DNA from: Kitasatospora sp. SolWspMP-SS2h
GTDB taxonomy: Bacteria > Actinomycetota > Actinomycetes > Streptomycetales > Streptomycetaceae
Assembly (NCBI RefSeq): GCF_003259315.1
Contig: NZ_QLLT01000039.1
Span: forward strand, 1 to 57,303
Direction: 5' to 3'
Length of the DNA: 57,303 nucleotides
The translations under genes were made by a program, and so were the position numbers. Under the pieces are notes generated by a model. The model was not told the DNA's origin. It did not search any database and saw nothing but the letters and a program-made list of their open reading frames with translations. This document shows positions 16,825 through 24,606 of the stretch, piece after piece; position 1 is the first letter of the stretch, and each line of letters begins with the position of its first letter.

Positions 16825-17928
16825 ATGCACACCGGTCTCCGTCGGATCGCCGTCGCGGCCACCGCGGCCACGCTCGCCGTGGGCCTGGCGGCCTGCGGCA
16901 GCGCCAAGCAGTCGTCCGGCTCCCCGGGCTCCTCCGGCAGCGCGAACCAGGCGGTGAAGATCGGTCTGCTGCTGCCGGAGTCCAAGACCACCCGGTACGA
17001 GCAGTTCGACCGCCCGCTGATCGAGGCGAAGATCAAGTCGCTGGCGCCCGACGCGCAGATCGACTACTACAACGCCAACCAGGACGCGACGCAGCAGCAG
17101 ACCCAGGTGGACACCGCGCTGACCAAGGGCGACCAGGTGCTGATCCTGGACGCGGTGGACTCCAAGGCGATCCAGTCCTCGGTGCAGAAGGCGCACGACG
17201 CGGGCGTCAAGGTGATCGCCTACGACCGGCTCGCCCAGGGCCCGGTCGACGCCTACGTCTCCTTCGACAACCACAAGGTCGGCGAACTCCAGGGCGAGGC
17301 GCTGGTCACGGCGGTCGGCGACAAGGCGGGCAGCGGCCAGATCATCATGATCAACGGTTCGCCGACCGACCCGAACGCCGCCGACTTCAAGGCCGGCGCG
17401 CACAGCGCGATCGACGGCAAGCTGAAGATCGGCAAGGAGTACGACACCCCGCAGTGGGACCCGAATACCGCCAACCAGGAGGCCGCCGCCGCGATCACCG
17501 CGATCGGCGCCCCGAACGTGGTGGGCGTCTACTCCGCCAACGACGGCATGGCGGCCGGCATCGCCACCGCCCTCAAGGCCGCCAACCTGAACGTCCCGCT
17601 GACCGGCCAGGACGCCCAACTCGACGCCGTGCAGCGGATCCTGGCGGGAACCCAGACGATGTCGATCTACAAGCCGTACAAGCCGGAGGCGGACGCGGCC
17701 GGCGAGATGGCGGTGCAGTTCGCCCAGGGCAAGAGCCTGGGGTCCTCGCTCAAGCCGACCACCTCGACCAACGGCAGCGGCACCAAGGTCGACTCGCTGC
17801 TGATCGCCCCGGTCGTGCTCACTAAGGACAACATCAAGTCCACCGTGATCGCCGACGGCCTGTACACCGCGCAGCAGATCTGCACCCCGGACTACGCCTC
17901 GGCCTGCCAGGCCGCCGGAATCCAGTAA
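16825..17928 (+). CDS. xylF: Xylose-type ABC transporter, substrate-binding lipoprotein
   Basis: A 367-aa lipoprotein that captures a sugar, most likely D-xylose, outside the membrane and hands it to the permease. The signal peptide ends in the lipobox LAAC (Cys about 24), followed by a Ser/Gly-rich spacer and a periplasmic-binding-protein fold of type 1. Residues typical of XylF are visible: YNANQDATQQQTQVDTAL, VIAYDRL and VGVYSANDGMAAG. It heads the xylFGH run, with 32 nt to the ATPase. In S. coelicolor the same trio lies next to the ROK regulator Rok7B7, as here. Substrate is inferred from family. Confidence 0.9.
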   Translation: MHTGLRRIAVAATAATLAVGLAACGSAKQSSGSPGSSGSANQAVKIGLLLPESKTTRYEQFDRPLIEAKIKSLAPDAQIDYYNANQDATQQQTQVDTALTKGDQVLILDAVDSKAIQSSVQKAHDAGVKVIAYDRLAQGPVDAYVSFDNHKVGELQGEALVTAVGDKAGSGQIIMINGSPTDPNAADFKAGAHSAIDGKLKIGKEYDTPQWDPNTANQEAAAAITAIGAPNVVGVYSANDGMAAGIATALKAANLNVPLTGQDAQLDAVQRILAGTQTMSIYKPYKPEADAAGEMAVQFAQGKSLGSSLKPTTSTNGSGTKVDSLLIAPVVLTKDNIKSTVIADGLYTAQQICTPDYASACQAAGIQ

Positions 17929-17960
17929 GCCGCCCCCGACCGGAAGAGGAGGTGGTCGCG

Positions 17961-18743
17961 GTGGCGGGTGAGACCGTACTGGCACTGCGGGGGATCTCGA
18001 AGCGGTTCGGCGCCGTCCAGGCGCTCACCGGCATCGAACTGGAGGTCCGGGCCGGCGAGGTGCTCGCGCTGGTCGGCGACAACGGCGCCGGCAAGTCGAC
18101 GCTGGTGAAGACCATCGCCGGGGTCAACCAGCCGGACGAGGGCGTGATCGAGTGGGAGGGGCGGCCGGTGTCCATCCACCGGCCGCAGGACGCCCAGCAG
18201 TTGGGCATCGCCACCGTCTACCAGGACCTCGCGCTCTGCGACAACCTGGACGTGGTCGGCAACCTGTTCCTCGGCCGGGAGATCAAGCAGTTCGGGCTGG
18301 TCCTGGACGAGGTCGCGATGGAGCAGCGCTCCCGGAAGCTGCTGGACTCGCTCTCGATCCGGATCCCCAGCGTGCGCATCCCGATCGCCTCGCTCTCCGG
18401 CGGCCAGCGCCAGGTGGTGGCGATCGCCCGGGCGCTGGTCGGCTCGCCCAGGGTGGTGATCCTGGACGAACCGACCGCCGCGCTCGGCGTCGAGCAGACC
18501 GCGCAGGTCCTGGACCTGGTCGAGCGGCTGCGCGACCAGCGCCTCGGGGTGATCCTGATCAGCCACAACATGGCCGACGTGATGGCGGTCGCGGACACCG
18601 TCGCGGTGCTGCGGCTGGGCCGCAACAACGGGGTCTTCGACAAGCACTCCACCAACCAGGAGCAGATCATCTCGGCCATCACCGGCGCCACGGACAACGC
18701 CGTGACCCGCCGGCGGGCCCGCGGTGAGGGAGGCGAGCGATGA
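17961..18743 (+). CDS. xylG: Xylose-type ABC transporter, ATP-binding protein
   Basis: A 260-aa single ABC cassette that powers sugar import. Walker A GDNGAGKSTL, signature LSGGQRQ, Walker B VVILDEPTAAL and the H-loop ISHNMADV are all intact. It is half the size of E. coli XylG, as is usual for actinobacterial xylose/fructose-type systems. I chose the GTG at 17961, 8 nt after GGAGG, instead of the GTG at 17952, which overlaps the ribosome site. Its TGA overlaps the ATG of the permease gene (ATGA). Confidence 0.92.
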   Translation: MAGETVLALRGISKRFGAVQALTGIELEVRAGEVLALVGDNGAGKSTLVKTIAGVNQPDEGVIEWEGRPVSIHRPQDAQQLGIATVYQDLALCDNLDVVGNLFLGREIKQFGLVLDEVAMEQRSRKLLDSLSIRIPSVRIPIASLSGGQRQVVAIARALVGSPRVVILDEPTAALGVEQTAQVLDLVERLRDQRLGVILISHNMADVMAVADTVAVLRLGRNNGVFDKHSTNQEQIISAITGATDNAVTRRRARGEGGER

Positions 18744-20059
18744 GCGGGGACACCCCGGAGCCCGAACACCACGGGCTGCCCGAGGACGCCATGCCGACCG
18801 GCGGCGTCAACGCGCCCGTCCCGGTGGCCGCGGAGGCCACCCCGGCCGTCGACCCGCGGCTGATCGTCCGGCAGGAGGGCCTCAAGGGCTACCTGATTGA
18901 GTTCCGGCGGCGGCTGACCAGCGGCGAGCTGGGCTCGGCCCCGGTGGTGGTCGCGCTGGTCGTCATCTGGGCCGTGTTCGGCTCGCTGAACAGCAGCTTC
19001 CTGTCGGCGCAGAACCTGTCCAACCTCTCCCAGCAGATCGTCGGCACCGGCATGATCGCGCTGGGCGTGGTGTTCGTGCTGCTGCTCGGCGAGATCGACC
19101 TGTCGGTCGGCTCGGTCAGCGGCCTGTGCGCGGCGATCTTCGCGGTCATGAACGTCACGCACGGCGTCAACCAGTGGCTGGCGCTGCTGTCCGCGGTCGC
19201 CGGCGGCGCGGTGGTCGGCCTGGTGCAGGGCCTGTTCTTCGCCAAGGTCGGCGTCCCGGCGTTCGTCGTGACGCTGGCCGGCAACCTCGGCTGGAACGGC
19301 CTGATGCTCCAGGTCCTGGGCGCCAGCGGCACCGTCAACCTGTCCGGCAAGGACATCGTCTCGCGGCTGTACTCCACCATCTACGGGCAGCAGATCGCCG
19401 CCTACGGACTGGCGGCGGCCGGCGTGGTGCTGTTCCTCGGCTCCTCGCTGCTGGACGCCCGGCGGCGGCGGGCGGCCGGCGTCCCCTACCGGGCGCTCAC
19501 CGACATCCTGGTGCGCAGCGCGGCGCTGGCCGTGGTCGGGTTCCTGGTGGCCTGGACGCTCAACCGGTACAAGGGGCTGCCGCTGGCGCTGCTGGTCTTC
19601 GTGGTCTTCGTGGTGGTGCTGGAGTTCGTGCTGCGCCGCACCCCGTACGGGCGGAAGGTGTTCGCGCTGGGCGGGAACATCGAGGGCGCCCGGCGGGCCG
19701 GCATCAACGTGTCCCTGGTGCGGATCACGGTGTTCATGATCTGTTCCACCATGGCGGCGATCGGCGGCCTGTTCCTGGCCGCGCAGATCCAGTCGGCCTC
19801 GCAGACCTCCGGCGGCGGCAACCTGCTGATGAACGCCATCGCGGCGGCCGTGATCGGCGGCACCAGCCTGTTCGGCGGGCGCGGGTCGACCTGGTCGGCG
19901 CTGCTCGGTGCGCTGGTGATCGGCTCGATCCAGTCCGGGATGAACATCCAGGGGCTGAGCAACGCGATCCAGTTCATGATCACCGGTGCGGTGCTGCTGG
20001 CCGCGGTGGTGATCGACTCGCTGGCGCGGCGGACCCAGAAGTCGGCCGGGCGGGCCTGA
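18740..20059 (+). CDS. xylH: Xylose-type ABC transporter, permease
   Basis: A 439-aa inner-membrane permease with a hydrophilic N-terminal extension of about 60 residues and about 10-12 membrane segments. The conserved stretch GEIDLSVGSVSGL, where the ATPase docks, and the GRNIEGAR-like ALGGNIEGARRAGI loop are present, as in XylH and RbsC. It overlaps xylG by 4 nt and ends the operon; the next gene is on the other strand. Confidence 0.92.
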   Translation: MSGDTPEPEHHGLPEDAMPTGGVNAPVPVAAEATPAVDPRLIVRQEGLKGYLIEFRRRLTSGELGSAPVVVALVVIWAVFGSLNSSFLSAQNLSNLSQQIVGTGMIALGVVFVLLLGEIDLSVGSVSGLCAAIFAVMNVTHGVNQWLALLSAVAGGAVVGLVQGLFFAKVGVPAFVVTLAGNLGWNGLMLQVLGASGTVNLSGKDIVSRLYSTIYGQQIAAYGLAAAGVVLFLGSSLLDARRRRAAGVPYRALTDILVRSAALAVVGFLVAWTLNRYKGLPLALLVFVVFVVVLEFVLRRTPYGRKVFALGGNIEGARRAGINVSLVRITVFMICSTMAAIGGLFLAAQIQSASQTSGGGNLLMNAIAAAVIGGTSLFGGRGSTWSALLGALVIGSIQSGMNIQGLSNAIQFMITGAVLLAAVVIDSLARRTQKSAGRA

Positions 20060-20103
20060 GGCGCGACGGCGGATCCCCCGGCGGCCGGCGGGCCGTCGGG
20101 GGA

Positions 20104-20331
20104 TCAGTGCGTGCGGAGCAGTCCCAGGTGGACCACGGTGACCTGGGCCAGGTCCAGGTCGGCGTCGCGCCGGTGTCTGCGGGCCTCGGCCGATTCGGCG
20201 CGCTCGATCGCCTCCTGGCGGGCGTCCTCCTCGACGGCGGCGTCCACGATGAACAGGTGGCGGCCGGAGCGGATCTCGTTGGCGTGCGGTATCTCGACGC
20301 ACCAGCGATGACGGCTCTGGATGGCGTTCAT
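20104..20331 (-). CDS. Small charged protein of unknown function
   Basis: 75 aa, starting at the ATG at 20331 with AGGAAGG 4 nt upstream; a longer frame to 20370 has no better site. It is rich in Arg, Glu and Ala with a likely amphipathic helix in the middle (VEEDARQEAIERAESAEARR) and hydrophobic ends (RHLFIVDAA, VTVVHLGLL). I do not recognise a family. It lies between xylH and the ROK gene, divergent from the latter, and shares overlapping promoters with it, so it may respond to the same regulator. Confidence 0.65.
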   Translation of the reverse strand: MNAIQSRHRWCVEIPHANEIRSGRHLFIVDAAVEEDARQEAIERAESAEARRHRRDADLDLAQVTVVHLGLLRTH

Positions 20332-20376
20332 CGGCCTTCCTCTCCCGGCGCGTCCCGCGTACCGGCACATGAGGTG

Positions 20377-20405
20377 TTGCTAATGCCCTCGACCATAGGT
20401 ATAGG
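20377..20405 (+). promoter_or_regulatory. Promoter of the ROK regulator gene
   Basis: TTGCTA, a 17-nt spacer, and TATAGG lie 87 nt upstream of the ROK start. It overlaps the opposite promoter at 20392-20421. Confidence 0.55.
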
Positions 20406-20421
20406 CCAATTCGTCCGTCAA
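20392..20421 (-). promoter_or_regulatory. Promoter of the small gene at 20331
   Basis: On the - strand TTGACG, an 18-nt spacer and TATGGT point toward the small gene. The two divergent promoters overlap, so one bound regulator could control both. Confidence 0.5.
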
Positions 20422-20491
20422 GAGGACGAGCAGACCGTCAAATAATCCGTTCAGCGGTGAAATCAAGGGGGAGTCCGCTACCGTTCCGTGC

Positions 20492-21682
20492 ATGACAGCC
20501 CCCGCCGTCCCGGCCCCCTCGGCCCGCCGCCTGCGCACCCGGGCCACCCTGCTCGCCGTCCTCGGCGAGCACGGCACGCTCAGCCGCGCCGAGATCAGCC
20601 GGCTCACCGGGCTCTCCCGCTCCGCCGTCAGCAGCGCCGTCACCGACCTGCTCGACGAGGGGCTCGTCAGCGAGGACGCCACCACCACCGGCCCGCCCGC
20701 CGCCGGACGCGGACGCCGCGCCGCCGCCGTCAGCCTGCGCCGCGCGCACGCCCTGGTGCTCGCCTTCGACTTCGGCCACACCCACCTCACCGCCGCCGTC
20801 GCCGACACCTCCGGCACCGTCCTCGGCGAGGCCACCGCCCACCTCGACGTCGACAACCACCCGCGCGAGGTCCTCCAGGCCGCCGAGACGCTCGCCGGAC
20901 AGGCCCTCGACGCCGCCGGACACCGCCTCGACGGGATCACCGCGATCGCCGCCGGCATCCCCGGCGCCCTCGACACCCGCACCAACGTGGTCCGCGCCCC
21001 CTCCACCCTCTCCCAGTGGATCGGCATGGACCCCGCCGCCGAACTCGGCCGGGTCTTCGGCCGCCCCGTCACCGTCGGCAACGACGCCGAGATGGGCGCC
21101 CGCGGCGAACGCGCCCACGGTGCCGGCGGCACCGTCAACGACCTGATCTACGTCAAGGCGTCCACCGGCATCGGCGCCGGACTCCTGCTCGACGGGCGCC
21201 TCTACCGCGGCGCCAGCGGCATCTCCGGCGAGATCGGCCACATCCAGCTCCCCGACACCGGCACCTGGTGCCGCTGCGGCAACCGCGGCTGCCTGGAGTC
21301 CGTCGTCTCCATCACCGAGGTCCGCCGCCGACTGGCCCACGTCCTCGCCCCCGGCGCCCGCCCCGGCGAACACGTCGACCTCCCGCCGCTCGACCGGCTC
21401 GCCGACGTCCCCGCCGCCGCCCGCGTGATCGGCGAGGCCGGCCGCACCATCGGCCGCGTCCTCGCCGACCTGGTCAACTGCCTCAACCCCGCCGCCATCG
21501 TCATCGGCGGCGAACTCGGCCAGGCCGGCGCCCCCCTCGTCCACGGCATCCGCGAATCCGTCGACCGCTACGCCCAGCCCGCCGTGGCCGAGGCCGTCGA
21601 CATCCGGACCAGCCGCCTCGGCCTGCGCTCCGAGCTCTACGGCGCGATCGACGCGGCGGTCGCCGCTGCGGTCGGCGGCTGA
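20492..21682 (+). CDS. ROK-family transcriptional regulator (Rok7B7/XylR-like)
   Basis: A 396-aa repressor with an N-terminal winged helix (LSRAEISRLTGLSRSAVSSA, about residues 25-65) and a C-terminal ROK sugar-kinase-like domain with the zinc motif CRCGNRGCLES. The glucokinase-like ATP motif is degenerate (AFDFGHTHLTAAV), typical of non-catalytic ROK regulators. In S. coelicolor the neighbour of xylFGH is Rok7B7, which affects xylose uptake, carbon control and antibiotic production. This gene is probably its counterpart; the ligand is not proven. The start is the ATG at 20492. Confidence 0.9.
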   Translation: MTAPAVPAPSARRLRTRATLLAVLGEHGTLSRAEISRLTGLSRSAVSSAVTDLLDEGLVSEDATTTGPPAAGRGRRAAAVSLRRAHALVLAFDFGHTHLTAAVADTSGTVLGEATAHLDVDNHPREVLQAAETLAGQALDAAGHRLDGITAIAAGIPGALDTRTNVVRAPSTLSQWIGMDPAAELGRVFGRPVTVGNDAEMGARGERAHGAGGTVNDLIYVKASTGIGAGLLLDGRLYRGASGISGEIGHIQLPDTGTWCRCGNRGCLESVVSITEVRRRLAHVLAPGARPGEHVDLPPLDRLADVPAAARVIGEAGRTIGRVLADLVNCLNPAAIVIGGELGQAGAPLVHGIRESVDRYAQPAVAEAVDIRTSRLGLRSELYGAIDAAVAAAVGG

Positions 21683-21742
21683 GCGGTCCGGCCGAGCGGC
21701 AGGCCGCGGGGACGCCCCGGCGGGGCGCTCGGGGGAGGGCGC

Positions 21743-22984
21743 TCAGGAGAGGGCGCCGGCGCGTGCGCTGAGGTGGCGGCGTTCCGGGAGGGTGGGCGCC
21801 AGGGCGGCGGCGCGGCGGAAGGCGGTGGCGGCCGCGGCGGGGTCGCCGGTGCGAGCGAGGAGTTCGGCGCGGACCGCGTGGTAGCGGTGGTGGCGGTCCA
21901 ACGCGCCCGCCAGGGCGTCGAGTTCCTTGAGCGCGGGATCCGGGCCGTGCACCTCGGCCAGGGCCACGGCCCGGTTCAGCGCGGGCACCGGGCCGGGGGC
22001 GACCCGGAGCAGCAGGTCGTACAGGGCCAGGATCTGCGGCCAGTCGGTGGCCGCCACGTCCGGCGCCTCGTCGTGCAGGGCCGCGATCGCCGCCTGCAAC
22101 TGGTACGGGCCCACCCGGCCGGCCGGGAGGGCCCGCTCGACCAGGGCGGTGCCCTCCGCGATCGCCGCCGCGTCCCACCGGCCGCGGTCCTGCTCGGCCA
22201 GCGGCACCAGCTCGCCGCCCGGGCCGGTCCGGGCCGGACGGCGGGCGTCGGTCAGCAGCATCAGCGCCAGCAGGCCCATCACCTCCGCGTCCTGCGGCAG
22301 CAGCCGGTGCAGCAGCCGGGTCAGCCGGATCGCCTCCTCGGACAGCCGGGGGGAGGTCAGGTCGCGGCCCGCGGTGGCGGTGTAGCCCTCGTTGAAGACC
22401 AGGTAGAGCACCTGGAGCACCTCGCGCAGCCGCCCGTCCGCCTCGGCCGGGGCCGGGAGCGCGAACGGCAGCCCGGAGGCGCGGATGGTCTGCTTGGCGC
22501 GGCTGATCCGCTGCGCCATCGTCGCCTCCGGCACCAGGAACGCCGCCGCGATCTGCGCGGTGCCCAGGCCGCCGACCGCGCGCAGCGTCAGCGCGATCCG
22601 GCTCGGCGCGGTCAGCGCGGGGTGGCAGCACAGGAACAGCAGGGCCAGCGAGTCGTCCCGGTCCGCGTCGGGGTCGGCGTCCGCCGGGCGGCCCAGCAGC
22701 TCGGACTGCGGGGTCGCCAGGAACAGCCGCTCCTCCCGCTCCCGGCGGGCCCGGTCGGCCCGGACCAGGTCCACCAGCCGGCGCGCGGCCACCGTCACCA
22801 GCCAGCCGCGCGGGTTGGCCGGGCGGCCCTCCCGCGGCCACTGCTCGGCCGCCGCGAGCAGCGCCTCCTGCACCGCGTCCTCGCAGGCGTCGAAGGCGCC
22901 GGCGTGGCGGTGCAGCAGCGCCGCCAGGACCTGCGGCGCGAGCGCGCGCAGCAGGTCCTGGTCGGCCGGAGCGGTCGGACTCAC
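21743..22984 (-). CDS. ECF RNA polymerase sigma factor, ECF42-like, with long C-terminal extension
   Basis: 413 aa. It has sigma region 2 (FDACEDAVQEALLAAAEQWP and following), region 4 (LGTAQIAAAFLVPEATMAQR) and a C-terminal extension of about 200 residues rich in helices, including a SKR-like GGELVPLAEQDRGRWD block and TPR-like repeats. This is the layout of group ECF42, which lacks a normal anti-sigma and is paired with DGPF/YCII proteins. The GTG start overlaps the TGA of the DGPF gene (GTGA), so the two are translationally coupled. In S. venezuelae the extension is needed for activity; its signal is unknown. Confidence 0.9.
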   Translation of the reverse strand: MSPTAPADQDLLRALAPQVLAALLHRHAGAFDACEDAVQEALLAAAEQWPREGRPANPRGWLVTVAARRLVDLVRADRARREREERLFLATPQSELLGRPADADPDADRDDSLALLFLCCHPALTAPSRIALTLRAVGGLGTAQIAAAFLVPEATMAQRISRAKQTIRASGLPFALPAPAEADGRLREVLQVLYLVFNEGYTATAGRDLTSPRLSEEAIRLTRLLHRLLPQDAEVMGLLALMLLTDARRPARTGPGGELVPLAEQDRGRWDAAAIAEGTALVERALPAGRVGPYQLQAAIAALHDEAPDVAATDWPQILALYDLLLRVAPGPVPALNRAVALAEVHGPDPALKELDALAGALDRHHRYHAVRAELLARTGDPAAAATAFRRAAALAPTLPERRHLSARAGALS

Positions 22985-23334
22985 TTGGCCTCGTGCAGGA
23001 TCGGCCACAGCTCCACCGGCTCCCGGTCGGCCCACGGCATGTCGGCGGCGATCTCCAGCGCCCGCTCGTCGCTGTCGACGTCGAGCAGGTAGAAGCTCGC
23101 CATGTACTCCTTGGTCTCCAGGTAGGGGCCGTCGCTGACCACCGGCAGCCCGTCCTTCCGCCCCACCATCCGGCAGGTCGGGGCGTCGTTCAGCCCGTAC
23201 GCGCCGATCAGCTCGCCGCTCTCCTGGTAGCGCTTGTTGAACGCGTCCTGCTGGGCGATCGCCTCGGTCCAGCCCTCGGCCGGCAGCGAGTCCCACTTCT
23301 CCTGGTTGCCGTAGGTCATCAGCAGGTACTTCAC
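22981..23334 (-). CDS. DGPF/YCII-related protein, partner of the ECF42 sigma
   Basis: 117 aa with a YCII-like ferredoxin fold: MKYLLMTYGNQEKW at the start and the signature VSDGPYLETKEYMASFYLLD (the DGPF-type motif). It is proposed to be a target or partner of ECF42 sigma factors; no enzyme activity is known. I chose the GTG at 23334, which gives the usual family start MKYLLM, over the GTG at 23343, which abuts GAGGAA. The sigma gene follows with a 4-nt overlap. Confidence 0.9.
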   Translation of the reverse strand: MKYLLMTYGNQEKWDSLPAEGWTEAIAQQDAFNKRYQESGELIGAYGLNDAPTCRMVGRKDGLPVVSDGPYLETKEYMASFYLLDVDSDERALEIAADMPWADREPVELWPILHEAK

Positions 23335-23661
23335 GGGGACCACTTCCTCGGTTCGTTCGTGCGGTGTCGTGCTTGCGTCCAGTGGTCGGAGCGGGGAACG
23401 GGTTCTCTACATGCTGCCGGAACTTCTCCGCGGAAATCTTCCCGAGCCGCCCGCCGCACCCCGCCGCCGCGCGCCGGGTGACGGATGACGGGTGGCGGGT
23501 GGCGGGTGGCGGGTGACGGGGTCAGGCGGGTGACGGGGTGCATGCCCGGGCGGCGCCGGCCGTGGTCGGTTCGGTCACCGGGCGAGCGCAACGATCACCG
23601 CGGGGGGCCGGCGGCGGAAGGGGCTGGCGTTGACGCCGGGGTGAAGGTCTAGCGTCGTGGC
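23335..23661. other. Gene-free stretch with short tandem repeats
   Basis: No gene is seen. At 23478-23540 there are repeats of a GGGTGGC/GGGTGAC 7-mer (three exact in tandem). The right end carries the promoter of the MerR gene; the left end should carry that of the DGPF-sigma pair. Confidence 0.5.
23630..23655 (+). promoter_or_regulatory. Candidate MerR-type promoter, leaderless
   Basis: TTGACG at 23630 and TAGCGT at 23650 lie just before the ATG at 23662. TAGCGT is 6 nt before the start codon, which implies a leaderless transcript. The 14-nt gap between them is not standard, so the exact boxes are uncertain. Confidence 0.35.
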
Positions 23662-24078
23662 ATGCGGATCGGCGAGCTGGCACGGCGGGCGGGGACCACC
23701 ACCCGGGCGCTGCGGTACTACGAGTCGCGGGGGCTGCTGCCCGCGCGGCGCGGCGGGAACGGGTACCGGGCGTACGACGAGGAGGACCTGCGGCTGCTGC
23801 GGCAGATCCGGGTGCTCCAGGACTTCGGGTTCGAGCTGGAGGAGACCCGGCCGTTCGTGGAGTGCCTGCGGGCGGGTCATCCGGCGGGTGACTCGTGCCC
23901 GGCCTCGCTGGAGGTGTACCGGGCGAAGCTGGCCGAACTGGACGCCGTGGTGGCCCGGTTGAGCGAGGTCCGGGAGGTGCTGGCGGGGCAGCTGGCGCAG
24001 GCCGAGGCGGCCCGCGACGCGCTGGCCGGGGAGGCCGACGGGCAGCCGCGCTGCGAGCTGGTCCGCACCGAGGAGTGA
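23662..24078 (+). CDS. MerR-family transcriptional regulator
   Basis: 138 aa: an N-terminal MerR winged helix (MRIGELARRAGTTTRALRYY, ESRGLLPARR) followed by a long dimerisation helix. Three Cys occur (VECLRAG, DSCPAS, PRCELV), spaced in a way that could bind a metal or sense oxidation, but not in a SoxR CxxCxC pattern. It is followed after 22 nt by a thioredoxin, which suggests that it controls a redox response. Confidence 0.88.
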   Translation: MRIGELARRAGTTTRALRYYESRGLLPARRGGNGYRAYDEEDLRLLRQIRVLQDFGFELEETRPFVECLRAGHPAGDSCPASLEVYRAKLAELDAVVARLSEVREVLAGQLAQAEAARDALAGEADGQPRCELVRTEE

Positions 24079-24100
24079 CGACGACCGACAGGAGGACGCG

Positions 24101-24424
24101 ATGGGTGGCGTGCGCAGGGTGACGGACCGGGACTTCGCCGAGCGGGTGCTGGCGGCCCGGGGGCCGGTGCTGGTGGAGTTCACCGCCGAGTGGTGCCCGC
24201 CGTGCCGGCAGCTGGCGCCGGTGCTGGCGGAGCTGGCGGTGGAGCAGGAGGGCCGGCTGGCCGTGGTGGCGCTGGACGTGGACGCGAACCCGGAGACCCG
24301 GAACGCGTACGGGGTGCTGTCGATGCCGACGCTGATGGTGTTCCGGGACGGCGAGCCGGTGCGGTCGCTGGTGGGGGCGCGGGCCAAGAGCCGGCTGCTG
24401 CGGGAGCTCGACGACCTGCTGTGA
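24101..24424 (+). CDS. trxA: Thioredoxin
   Basis: 107 aa, one thioredoxin fold with the active site WCPPC in place of the usual WCGPC (about residues 31-35) and the cis-Pro motif SMPTLMVF. It reduces disulfides in cytosolic proteins. The second Pro in the CPPC site alters redox potential in known variants. It is in an operon with the MerR gene upstream, so it is probably induced under a specific stress. Confidence 0.9.
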   Translation: MGGVRRVTDRDFAERVLAARGPVLVEFTAEWCPPCRQLAPVLAELAVEQEGRLAVVALDVDANPETRNAYGVLSMPTLMVFRDGEPVRSLVGARAKSRLLRELDDLL

Positions 24425-24444
24425 GGTCCGACGACCTGCCGTGC

Positions 24445-24513
24445 GGCCCCGCGCCGGGGGCGGGGAGGGCTCCGCGCCGGGGGTGAGAAAGGCTCCGTGC
24501 CGGGGGTGAGGTA
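24445..24513. repeat. Three imperfect 23-bp direct repeats
   Basis: Copies start at 24445, 24468 and 24491, each of the form GGCYCCGYGCCGGGGGYG plus five more bases, in the gap after the thioredoxin gene. Confidence 0.6.
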
Positions 24514-24561
24514 GGCCACAGGGCGGGGCGGGGGATGGATGCGGAGCACAGTTGCGTTGTA

Positions 24562-24588
24562 AAGTGCAACCAAATAATAGTTGCACTT
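24562..24588. promoter_or_regulatory. MarR-type operator, perfect 9-9-9 dyad
   Basis: AAGTGCAAC and GTTGCACTT are perfect inverted repeats around an AT-rich 9-nt spacer (CAAATAATA), 18 nt before the start of the membrane-protein gene. Actinobacterial MarR sites commonly have this TTGCA core. The MarR gene two positions on (25794) is the obvious ligand-responsive repressor. Confidence 0.75.
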
Positions 24589-24606
24589 GCCAACCATGGA
24601 GCTGTG

